Shown here in pieces: positions 35,227 to 42,900 of a stretch of DNA of 64,000 nucleotides. The notes under the pieces were generated by a model. That model was not told where the DNA came from, ran no database searches, and worked only from the letters and a program-made list of their open reading frames with translations. Made by a program: the position numbers and the translations under genes. Each line of letters opens with the position of its first letter. Position 1 is the first letter of the stretch. The DNA lies in NCBI GenBank assembly GCA_900316565.1, contig ONDK01000009.1, forward strand, positions 1 to 64,000, read 5' to 3'. Source of the stretch: an uncultured Prevotella sp. (lineage in GTDB: Bacteria > Bacteroidota > Bacteroidia > Bacteroidales > Bacteroidaceae).

Positions 35227-36681
35227 ATGGCAAGCGAATTCATAGTAGCCATTGAATTAGGCTCATCAAACATCAGAGGTATTGCCGGAAAGAAGAACCT
35301 TGACGGCAGTATCAATGTCCTTGCTGTTGTGACAGAAGACTCCTCACAATGCATCCGCAAGGGAGTCGTCTACAACATTGCCAAGACCGGACAGTGCATA
35401 ACCACAATCATTAACAAACTGAAGGCACAGCTGCACCGCGAGATAACACAGGTGTTCGTCGGCGTCGGTGGGCAGTCGATAAGAAGCGTAAGGAATGTCA
35501 TCGTCAAGGAGTTTCCGGAGGAGACGATGATAACTAGCGAAATGATTAATGAGCTGATGGATGCAAACCGTAGCATGAGTTATCCTGACCAGGAGATTCT
35601 TGATGCAGCTACTCAGGAATATAAGGTCGACAAACAGTATCAGATAGATCCTGTAGGAATAAAGGCTACACGTCTGGAAGGCAACTTCCTGAACATCCTA
35701 TGGCGCAAGCAGTTCTATGATGACTTGAACACTTGTTTCGACAAGGCTGGGATAGCCATAGCAGAGTTCTATCTCGCTCCATTGGCTCTTGCCGACAGTG
35801 TTCTTAGCGAAGCCGAGAAGCGCGGTGGCTGTGTGCTCGTTGACCTTGGCGCTGACACCACCACGGTGTCTGTATACTATAAGAATATCCTTCGGCATCT
35901 GGCCGTCATTCCTCTCGGCGGAAGCAACATCACACGTGATATCGCATCGCTGCAGATTGAGGAGAGCGAGGCAGAGGAGATGAAACTTAAATATGGCAGC
36001 GCATATACTGACAACAGCGACATAGACAATACACTCAACTATCCGCTTGATGACGACAGGACCGTGTCGAGCCGGAAGTTCGTTGAGATTGTTGAGGCCC
36101 GTCTGGATGAGATCATAGAGAATGTGTGGTGCCAGGTTCCGTCGGAGTATTACGACAAGTTGCTCGGAGGAATCATCCTCACGGGTGGTGGTGCCAATAT
36201 GACGAATATCAAGAAGGCATTCCACAACGATACACATGTTGAGAAGATACGTATTGCAAAGTTCGTCAATCAGACCATAACATCCAGCAATAAACTCATA
36301 AACAGTCATGACGGGCGCATGAACACTCTTCTGGGACTGCTTGCTAAGGGCGATATGAACTGTGCCGGTGGTGAGTATGATGCCAATGCAGACCTCTTCG
36401 ACAAGGAGAAGAAACCAGGCGTTACCACAGCCGATGTGCACCGCGTGGCACGCAGCAATGATGAGATAGCACAGGGCGTGGTTCTTACAGCCGCCGAGAA
36501 AGCCAAGAAGGAAGAAGACCTTCGACGTAAGCGTGAGGAGGATGATAAACGCAAGCGTGATGAGGAGGAGAAGCGCAGACGCGAGGAAGAAGAGGAGCGC
36601 AGGCGCAACAGCCCTCTCCGTAAGTTCGGAAGAAAGGTTAAGTCGTTCCTTGGAGGCATGATGGACCCGGAGGACGAATAA
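35227..36681 (+). CDS. ftsA: Cell division protein FtsA
   Basis: FtsA is the actin-like ATPase that ties FtsZ to the membrane. The 484-residue protein has the phosphate loops IELGSSNIRGI near the N-terminus and VDLGADTTTVSVYY, and adenosine-binding IILTGGGANMTNI. Residues about 415-465 form a highly charged, coiled-coil-like stretch of K, R and E. The last part (PLRKFGRKVKSFLGGMM) is the expected amphipathic membrane helix. ftsZ follows after 59 bp. Confidence 0.97.
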   Translation: MASEFIVAIELGSSNIRGIAGKKNLDGSINVLAVVTEDSSQCIRKGVVYNIAKTGQCITTIINKLKAQLHREITQVFVGVGGQSIRSVRNVIVKEFPEETMITSEMINELMDANRSMSYPDQEILDAATQEYKVDKQYQIDPVGIKATRLEGNFLNILWRKQFYDDLNTCFDKAGIAIAEFYLAPLALADSVLSEAEKRGGCVLVDLGADTTTVSVYYKNILRHLAVIPLGGSNITRDIASLQIEESEAEEMKLKYGSAYTDNSDIDNTLNYPLDDDRTVSSRKFVEIVEARLDEIIENVWCQVPSEYYDKLLGGIILTGGGANMTNIKKAFHNDTHVEKIRIAKFVNQTITSSNKLINSHDGRMNTLLGLLAKGDMNCAGGEYDANADLFDKEKKPGVTTADVHRVARSNDEIAQGVVLTAAEKAKKEEDLRRKREEDDKRKRDEEEKRRREEEEERRRNSPLRKFGRKVKSFLGGMMDPEDE

Positions 36682-36740
36682 CGCTTTAGGCCTTTTGGGA
36701 GACTTTTTAAATTTTGAATACTGATTTTTGAATTGTTATT

Positions 36741-38081
36741 ATGGCAGACGATAATAAAAAAGTAGATATATTGGACTTCGGTGCGCCTGACAAGAGCAAC
36801 AGCATCATCAAGGTCATCGGTGTCGGAGGTGGTGGCGGCAATGCCGTGAACCACATGTACAAGGAAGGTATCCACGATGTCAGCTTCGTGCTTTGTAACA
36901 CTGACGCCCAAGCACTTAACGACAGTCCTGTACCTGTGCACCTCCAGCTTGGTAAGGAGGGCCTTGGCGCCGGCAACAAGCCGGAGAAGGCGCGTCAGGC
37001 TGCTGAGGATACCATCGAAGAAATAAAGCAGATGCTCTCCGACGGCACTAAGATGGCATTCATCACCGCCGGTATGGGAGGTGGAACGGGTACCGGTGCC
37101 GCTCCTGTCATAGCCCGCGTGAGCAAGGATATGGGTATTCTTACCGTTGGAATCGTTACAATCCCGTTCCGCTTTGAGGGCAACAAGAAGATTGACCAGG
37201 CTCTTGACGGTGTCGAGGAGATGGCAAAGCACGTCGACGCACTGCTCGTTATCAACAATGAACGGCTCCGTGAGATATACGGCGATATGCCGGTCCTCGA
37301 GGCTTTCGGCAAGGCCGACGACACACTCAGCGTCGCGGCAAAGAGCATCGCGGAGATTATTACGGTCCACGGACTGATAAACCTCGACTTCAACGATGTT
37401 AAGACGGTTCTTAAGGACGGTGGCGTAGCCATCATGTCCACCGGTTATGGTGAGGGAGAAGGTCGTGTTAAGCAGGCCATTGAGGACGCTCTCAACTCGC
37501 CTCTTCTCAACGACAACGACATCTACAACTCTAAGAAGATACTTCTTTCCATCAACTTCTGCAGCGACAAGGGCCAGAGCGGTGGCCTGACCATGGAGGA
37601 GATGAACGATGTCAACGACTTCATGAATAAGTTCGGTGATGGATTTGAGTTGAAATGGGGTATCGCCCTCGACCCTGAACTCGACAAAAAGGTGAAAGTG
37701 ACTATCCTTGCCACCGGCTTCGGCATAGAGAACGTGGACGGCATGGGACAACACCTCAACCACCAGAAACAGGAAGACCGCGAGCTTATCCGCGAGGAAG
37801 AGGAGAAGGCTGCAGACCGTCGCGACCGTCGCGACCGCTATTACAGAAATAGCGATAACACACAGTACAAGCGTCGCCCGCATATCTTCAGGTTCTCCAG
37901 CGAAGACCTCGACAACGACGACGTTATCCTCGCCGTGGAGAGTACGCCTACCTACAAGCGCACTAAGCAGTTGCTTGCCGACATAAAGAACGTAAGCAGC
38001 GGCGTAACGCAGGAGGAAGAAGCTCCGAAACGGCAGGAACCGGTGCAGGGTGTCATCGATTTCAGTATGGAAGAACAATAG
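36741..38081 (+). CDS. ftsZ: Cell division GTPase FtsZ
   Basis: FtsZ is the tubulin-like GTPase that forms the division ring. The 446-residue protein shows VIGVGGGGGNAVNHM near residue 25, the GTP signature GGGTGTGA (113-120), and the T7 synergy loop NLDFNDVK (214-221). A variable linker from about 340 is rich in R, D and E. The C-terminal peptide VQGVIDFSMEEQ ends the protein, where FtsA and other partners bind. It closes the dcw cluster; ddl and murB are absent. Confidence 0.98.
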   Translation: MADDNKKVDILDFGAPDKSNSIIKVIGVGGGGGNAVNHMYKEGIHDVSFVLCNTDAQALNDSPVPVHLQLGKEGLGAGNKPEKARQAAEDTIEEIKQMLSDGTKMAFITAGMGGGTGTGAAPVIARVSKDMGILTVGIVTIPFRFEGNKKIDQALDGVEEMAKHVDALLVINNERLREIYGDMPVLEAFGKADDTLSVAAKSIAEIITVHGLINLDFNDVKTVLKDGGVAIMSTGYGEGEGRVKQAIEDALNSPLLNDNDIYNSKKILLSINFCSDKGQSGGLTMEEMNDVNDFMNKFGDGFELKWGIALDPELDKKVKVTILATGFGIENVDGMGQHLNHQKQEDRELIREEEEKAADRRDRRDRYYRNSDNTQYKRRPHIFRFSSEDLDNDDVILAVESTPTYKRTKQLLADIKNVSSGVTQEEEAPKRQEPVQGVIDFSMEEQ

Positions 38082-38168
38082 AAAGCCTCCGGCTCAAAGC
38101 TTGACAGACAGAGGCTCCTCAAGTCCTCTCTCTCTCTTTAGGTGAGCCAGATGGAAAATATATTTATT

Positions 38169-38618
38169 ATGGCATTATACGATACAATCAACAAGGACAT
38201 ACCGGCAGCCATGAAGGCTCGCGATAAAGTCCGTCTCGAGACACTTCGCAACATCAAGAAAGTGTTTCTCGAAGCTAAGACGGCACCGGGCTCCGACGGT
38301 GAGCTCAGCGATGCCGCAGCATTGAAAATCCTTCAGAAACTTGCCAAGCAGGGCAAGGAGAGTGCGGAGACCTATATCCAGGCAGGCCGAAAGGAACTTG
38401 CCGACGAGGAGCTGGCACAGGTCAGCGTCATAGAGGAATACCTTCCGAAGGCACTCTCTGAGGAAGAGATAACCGCCAAGGTTAAGGAGATTATCGCCAA
38501 GACCGGTGCTTCATCAATGAAGGATATGGGCAAGGTGATGGGTATCGCCTCAAAGGAGATGGCCGGTCAGGCCGAGGGAGGCACCATCTCGAAGATAGTC
38601 CGCTCGTTCCTGGCATAA
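38169..38618 (+). CDS. GatB/YqeY domain-containing protein
   Basis: The 149-residue protein (start MALYDTINKDIPAAMKARDK, ATG 38169) belongs to the YqeY family, which shares the tRNA-binding tail domain of GatB. A role in tRNA amidation or binding is suspected for the family but not proven. Marks are RLETLRNIKKVFLEAKTAPG, EEYLPKALSEEEI and GKVMGIASKEMAGQAEGGTISKIV. It is 87 bp after ftsZ with no terminator between, so it is likely read with the dcw cluster. A strong terminator follows. Confidence 0.92.
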   Translation: MALYDTINKDIPAAMKARDKVRLETLRNIKKVFLEAKTAPGSDGELSDAAALKILQKLAKQGKESAETYIQAGRKELADEELAQVSVIEEYLPKALSEEEITAKVKEIIAKTGASSMKDMGKVMGIASKEMAGQAEGGTISKIVRSFLA

Positions 38619-38688
38619 GGGAATACCGCATGGAGGGGATTAAAGTTCCCTTTTGCGTATGTGGTAACAGCAGGCATGTAAAAGTAAG

Positions 38689-38733
38689 CAGGACTGGGAA
38701 GAACGTAAAGGTTCTTTCTTGTCCTGTTTTTTT
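38689..38733 (+). terminator. Terminator after the YqeY-like gene
   Basis: CAGGAC (38689-38694) pairs with GTCCTG (38721-38726), with inner AAGAAC/GTTCTT, followed by a run of T. It probably ends the dcw transcript. Confidence 0.75.
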
Positions 38734-38761
38734 ATGTCAGACATAATGCAAGTTAAAATAG

Positions 38762-38792
38762 TTTGCTGATAGAAATAAATTGTCTATCTTTG
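38762..38792 (+). promoter_or_regulatory. Consensus promoter of the S41 protease gene
   Basis: TTTG (38762-38765), a spacer of exactly 19 bases, and TATCTTTG (38785-38792) form a perfect Bacteroidota promoter, 43 bases before ATG 38836. Confidence 0.85.
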
Positions 38793-38835
38793 CACATCAA
38801 TTCATACAGAGCGAAAATAACAATATCAATATATT

Positions 38836-40527
38836 ATGAAGAAAATACTTCTTGCAATCGCAATACTCCTCGAAGGCTTCACACCGTCGGCGCTTGCGCA
38901 GAACAGTGCTAGCGAGCACAACTTTGAAGTGTCGAAGAACCTGGAGACGTTCAATGCCATCTACAAGGCCCTGGACATGATGTATGTCGATACGCTCAAC
39001 GCTGACGATGTCATCGGTAACGGCGTGAACTCTATGCTCCGTTCCCTTGACCCGTACACCGTGTTCTATCCAGCCGAGAAGACGAAGGACTTCAACATGA
39101 TGCTGTCGGGGAAGTATGCCGGCATAGGCTCTCTCATACGTTATAACTTCTCCATCGGCAACGTTGTCATCGACGAGCCTTATGAGGGAATGCCTGCTGA
39201 TGAGGCCGGACTGAAGAAAGGCGACATCATCCTGGCCATCGACGACACCACGATGGTAGGTAAGAATGTCAACTATGTCAGCAGCCATTTGCGTGGTGAG
39301 GCCGGTTCGTCATTCGTCCTTAAATATAAGCACCCGGCAAACGGTAAGATATACAGGAAGAAGATAGTGCGCCGTGCCATCCAGTTGCCTTCCATCCCAT
39401 ACTATGGCGTGCAGCCCAATGGCATAGGCTATCTAAACCTTAACCAGTATGTCGAGGGATGTGCGCGCGACGTGCGCCGCGATTTCCTTGAGATGCGGAA
39501 GAACGGTATGAAAGCTTTCGTCCTGGACCTGCGCAACAATGGTGGTGGGCTGATGAATGAGGCCATCAGTATCGTGAATATGTTCGTTCCCAAGGGCATC
39601 TCCATCGTGAAGACAAAAGGAAAAATAAAGCAATCGAACCGCGACTACCGCACAACGGTGGAACCTATCGACACTGTCATGCCAATTGTCGTGCTCGTCA
39701 ATGGTGAGACGGCGTCGGCATCGGAGATTACCGCCGGAAGCCTGCAGGACCTCGACCGTGCCGTAATCCTCGGAACGAAGACCTATGGCAAGGGCATAGT
39801 GCAGACCACACTCGACATGCCGTACAACGGACAGCTCAAACTCACCACCTCATACTATTACATCCCCAGTGGCCGCTGCATACAGGCACTCCGCTACAAG
39901 CACTCCAATGGTGGCTCCGTGGAGCAGGTGCCCGATTCCCTTACGCATATCTTCCATACCGCAGGTGGCCGTGAGGTCCGCGACGGCAACGGCATCAAAC
40001 CGGATTTAAAGGTAGAGTCCGACTCCCTGCCTAATATCGCTTTCTATCTCGTCGGCACAGGCCGTGATTCCTCCGACGTGCTTCTCAACTGGGAACTGAA
40101 ATATATGAAGGAACATCCGACCATTGCCCCGGCAAAGGACTTCCATCTTACCGATGCCGACTACTCTGACTTCAAACAGACGGTGCTCGCCAGCAAGTTC
40201 AAGTACGACCCGGAGACGGAGAAATATCTGAAACAACTGGAGAAACTTGCTAAGTTTGAGGGGTATTATGACGATGCCAAGCCGGAGTTCGACGCCATAG
40301 AGAAGAAGCTGAAGCATAATGTCGCCAAGGACCTCGACTACAATCAGAAAATCATACGGCAGTTGATAGAGGCCGACCTCGTGGCGGTCTACTACTACCA
40401 GCGTGGAGCTGTGGAGAACAGCCTCCGCAACGATAAGCAGTATAAGGCGGCGGTGGACCTCATCGGCGACCTGCAGAAGTACAACAGTATTCTGCACCCT
40501 GCGCAGAAAAAGGACCAGAAGTCGTAG
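38836..40527 (+). CDS. C-terminal processing peptidase (S41 family)
   Basis: This 563-residue secreted or periplasmic protease cuts proteins near their C-termini. It has a signal peptide (about 1-21, SALAQ), a PDZ domain at about 85-175 (KYAGIGSLI, GLKKGDIILAIDD), and the S41 catalytic core with S296 (ETASASEI) and K319 (TYGKGIVQ). A C-terminal helical extension from about 420 is longer than in CtpA and resembles that of Bacteroidota and Prc-like proteins. It has its own promoter and terminator, so it is a single-gene unit. Confidence 0.93.
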   Translation: MKKILLAIAILLEGFTPSALAQNSASEHNFEVSKNLETFNAIYKALDMMYVDTLNADDVIGNGVNSMLRSLDPYTVFYPAEKTKDFNMMLSGKYAGIGSLIRYNFSIGNVVIDEPYEGMPADEAGLKKGDIILAIDDTTMVGKNVNYVSSHLRGEAGSSFVLKYKHPANGKIYRKKIVRRAIQLPSIPYYGVQPNGIGYLNLNQYVEGCARDVRRDFLEMRKNGMKAFVLDLRNNGGGLMNEAISIVNMFVPKGISIVKTKGKIKQSNRDYRTTVEPIDTVMPIVVLVNGETASASEITAGSLQDLDRAVILGTKTYGKGIVQTTLDMPYNGQLKLTTSYYYIPSGRCIQALRYKHSNGGSVEQVPDSLTHIFHTAGGREVRDGNGIKPDLKVESDSLPNIAFYLVGTGRDSSDVLLNWELKYMKEHPTIAPAKDFHLTDADYSDFKQTVLASKFKYDPETEKYLKQLEKLAKFEGYYDDAKPEFDAIEKKLKHNVAKDLDYNQKIIRQLIEADLVAVYYYQRGAVENSLRNDKQYKAAVDLIGDLQKYNSILHPAQKKDQKS

Positions 40528-40563
40528 TCTTACTGTAAAATAATTTCACAATACACTATAGAG

Positions 40564-40616
40564 AAAGAGCCTCTTGTAACGATCTGATTTGCAGATAGTT
40601 GCAAATGAGGCTCTTT
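40564..40616 (+). terminator. Terminator after the S41 protease gene
   Basis: AAAGAGCCTC (40564-40573) pairs with GAGGCTCTTT (40607-40616), with further pairing inside (TTGTAAC/GTTGCAA). The T's are part of the right arm and tail. Confidence 0.65.
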
Positions 40617-40618
40617 TG

Positions 40619-40689
40619 CGTTGTAAGTGTGCCCCTTTTACGAGGTAAAAGTTATGGTTTTACGATGTAAAAGGGGCACACTTACAACG
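40619..40689. repeat. Large cruciform with 23-bp arms and a nested palindrome
   Basis: Arms 40619-40641 and 40667-40689 are perfectly complementary over 23 bp (core TTGTAAGTGTGCCCC, then TTTTAC). Between them GAG and GAT flank the palindrome GTAAAA-GTTATGG-TTTTAC (40645-40663). The inner unit is the same type as the pair at 7129-7169. Confidence 0.9.
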
Positions 40690-40865
40690 TAAAAGCATAT
40701 GTATTGTTTTGGTGTCAAAATATTTCAGCATATATCATGCATTAATGTCTGGCTTGAATTCTTATGCGCACAACGGGCTGGTGTGCCTCTGCGAAATCCT
40801 TGCTGCCATCCTCCTCTCAAACCACCTCAAATATAAGGCGTTAACGAAAAAAGTCGTCCTTTTCC
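40690..40865. other. Spacer before the rimP promoter
   Basis: No gene or clear structure is seen here, between the cruciform and the rimP promoter; the remaining parts of this 474-bp gap are listed separately. Confidence 0.4.
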
Positions 40866-40896
40866 TTTGTAATTCCACTTATTTTCAGTACCTTTG
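40866..40896 (+). promoter_or_regulatory. Consensus promoter of rimP-nusA-infB
   Basis: TTTG (40866-40869), 19 bases, TACCTTTG (40889-40896). The predicted start is near 40902, just before an attenuator-like hairpin. Confidence 0.85.
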
Positions 40897-40909
40897 CACC
40901 GTTCAGAGG

Positions 40910-40944
40910 AATGAGGGGCTTGCAAAAGCTCCTCATTTTTATTT
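40910..40944 (+). terminator. Attenuator-like terminator in the rimP-nusA-infB leader
   Basis: AATGAGGGGCTT (40910-40921) pairs with AAGCTCCTCATT (40926-40937 region) through a 12-bp stem with one G-U pair and a GCAA loop. TTTTTATTTAT follows. It lies between the promoter (40866-40896) and the rimP start (41002), so only transcripts that read through reach the genes. Confidence 0.7.
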
Positions 40945-41001
40945 ATCCGACGGTGGTGGCTCATGGCGAGACATGAACCGTGGCGGAAACCAAACCATTT
41001 T

Positions 41002-41478
41002 ATGATAGACAAAAACGTTGTAAAGACATTAGTCAACAAATGGCTCGAGGAAAACAGTGAGAAAGAGTATTTCCTCGTAGACGTACAGGTGGACGATGAC
41101 AATAAGGTCGTCGTCGAAATTGACCACAAAGACGGAGTCGTCATCGACGACTGCGTAAGCCTTTCGGAATTTATCAATGACAATCTCGACCGTGACAAGG
41201 AAGACTACGAACTTGAGGTGGGTTCCACGGGACTTGGACAGCCTTTCAAGGTCCCGCAGCAGTATGTCATCAACATCGGCGAGGAAGTCGAGGTCTTGGA
41301 CAAGGACAATAAGAAACTGAAAGGTGTCCTCAAGAGCGTAGACGGTAATATGTTCACCGTAACCGTCAACGAAAAGGTGAAAGTTGAGGGAAAGAAGCGT
41401 CCCGTGAAGATGGACGTCGACCATACCTTCAACATGGATGAAGTAAAATACACAAAATACATAATAAGATTCAAGTAA
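41002..41478 (+). CDS. rimP: Ribosome maturation factor RimP
   Basis: RimP helps 30S subunit assembly. From ATG 41002 (MIDKNVVKTLVNKWLEENSEK) it has 158 residues: an N-terminal alpha-beta domain with VVVEIDHKDGVVIDDCVSLS and YELEVGSTGLGQPFK, and a C-terminal SH3-like domain. The ATG at 40963 would add 13 residues unlike the family. nusA begins 4 bp after the stop, the usual order. Confidence 0.94.
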   Translation: MIDKNVVKTLVNKWLEENSEKEYFLVDVQVDDDNKVVVEIDHKDGVVIDDCVSLSEFINDNLDRDKEDYELEVGSTGLGQPFKVPQQYVINIGEEVEVLDKDNKKLKGVLKSVDGNMFTVTVNEKVKVEGKKRPVKMDVDHTFNMDEVKYTKYIIRFK

Positions 41479-41482
41479 AGCT

Positions 41483-42751
41483 ATGGCAGCAAGAAAAACA
41501 GAAGAGCAGCAGCCGAATATGATCGACGTGTTCCGCGAATTTAAAGATACGAAACGCATCGACCGTACAACGCTTGTCAGCGTGCTCGAAGAGAGCTTCC
41601 GCACGGTACTGGCGCGTATCTTCGGCTCCGACGAGAACTTCGACGTTATCGTGAACCCTGACAAGGGCGATTTTGAGATATACCGCAACCGTACCGTCGT
41701 TCCTGACGGTGAGGTGCAGGACGAGAACAAGGAGATATCACTCAAGGAAGCACAGAAGATAGAACCCGACTATGAGGTTGGCGAGGACGTGTCGGAGAAG
41801 GTCGACTTTGCCAAGTTCGGCCGCCGCGCTATCCTGAACCTCCGTCAGACTCTTGCCAGCAAAATCCTGGAGCTGGAGCACGACGAACTCTACAACAAGT
41901 ATAAGGACCGCGTCGGCGAGGTTATCTCCGCAGAGGTCTATCAGGTGTGGAAGCGTGAGGTGCTGCTCGTCGACGATCAGAACAACGAGCTCATCCTCCC
42001 GAAGAGCGAGCAGATACCGCACGACGTCTACCGTAAGGGCGAGACGGTGCGTGCCGTCATCCTGCGTGTCGACAATGAGAATAACAATCCTAAGATTATC
42101 CTCTCTCGTACTGACAACTCCTTCCTCGAGCGCCTCCTTGAGGCTGAGGTGCCGGAGATACAGGACGGTCTCATTGCCATAAAGAAAATTGCCCGTATGC
42201 CTGGTGAGCGTGCTAAGATAGCCGTGGAGAGCTACGATGAGCGAATAGACCCGGTAGGAGCCTGCGTCGGTGTGCGCGGCAGCCGTGTCCATGGCATCGT
42301 GCGTGAGCTCGACAATGAGAATATCGACGTCATCAACTATACCACCAATACCAAGCTGTTCATCCAGCGCGCGCTCTCACCGGCAAAGGTAAGCAGCCTG
42401 AACGTCGATGAGCAGAACCTTAAGGCAGAGGTCTATCTCCAGCCGGAGGAAGTGAGCCTGGCCATCGGCCGTGGTGGACTGAACATCAAGTTGGCTTCCA
42501 TGCTTACGGGATATACCATTGACGTCTTCCGTGAGGTTAACAAGGATGAACAGGAGGAGGATATCTACCTCGACGAGTTCTCTGATGAGATTGACCAGTG
42601 GGTTATCGATGCCATCAAGGGCATAGGCCTCGATACAGCCAAGCAGGTCCTCAACGCTCCACGGGAGATGCTTATCGAGAAAGCTGACCTCGAGGAGGAG
42701 ACCGTCGATCATGTCCTCAACGTCCTCAGGGCTGAGTTTGCCAATGGCTGA
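41483..42751 (+). CDS. nusA: Transcription termination/antitermination protein NusA
   Basis: NusA binds RNA polymerase and nascent RNA, and affects pausing, termination and antitermination. The 422-residue protein has the N-terminal polymerase-binding domain (to about 125), S1 domain (about 130-200), KH1 and KH2 (about 215-345, with GVRGSRVHGIVRELDNENI and AIGRGGLNIKLASML). A helix-hairpin-helix tail (IKGIGLDTAKQVLNAP) follows. The second acidic repeat of the E. coli tail is absent. In E. coli this operon is controlled by NusA itself; the hairpin at 40910-40944 may play the same part here. Confidence 0.97.
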   Translation: MAARKTEEQQPNMIDVFREFKDTKRIDRTTLVSVLEESFRTVLARIFGSDENFDVIVNPDKGDFEIYRNRTVVPDGEVQDENKEISLKEAQKIEPDYEVGEDVSEKVDFAKFGRRAILNLRQTLASKILELEHDELYNKYKDRVGEVISAEVYQVWKREVLLVDDQNNELILPKSEQIPHDVYRKGETVRAVILRVDNENNNPKIILSRTDNSFLERLLEAEVPEIQDGLIAIKKIARMPGERAKIAVESYDERIDPVGACVGVRGSRVHGIVRELDNENIDVINYTTNTKLFIQRALSPAKVSSLNVDEQNLKAEVYLQPEEVSLAIGRGGLNIKLASMLTGYTIDVFREVNKDEQEEDIYLDEFSDEIDQWVIDAIKGIGLDTAKQVLNAPREMLIEKADLEEETVDHVLNVLRAEFANG

Positions 42752-42900
42752 TAGGTGATGGGTGATAGGTGTTAGTGGTTTGCCAAAAGGGTGAGGCGAA
42801 GCCATTAGCTCCTATGTTCGGAACGCCTTAGCTTATTTCCTCTGAAAAAGAGTAACCATCAACACCCGACACCCAACAACAAACACCAAAGTAAAGATTA
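42752..42900. other. nusA-infB spacer with a G/T-rich inverted repeat
   Basis: GGTGATGGGTGATAGGTGTT near 42757-42776 is roughly complementary to the CAACACCCGACACCCAACA stretch near 42860-42878. The match is imperfect. No promoter of the usual type is seen. Confidence 0.4.

Noticed and set aside
36306..38078. Long minus-strand open frame (about 590 codons) opposite ftsZ and the end of ftsA
   Set aside because: It mirrors the codon bias of ftsZ, has low-complexity runs and no recognisable domain.
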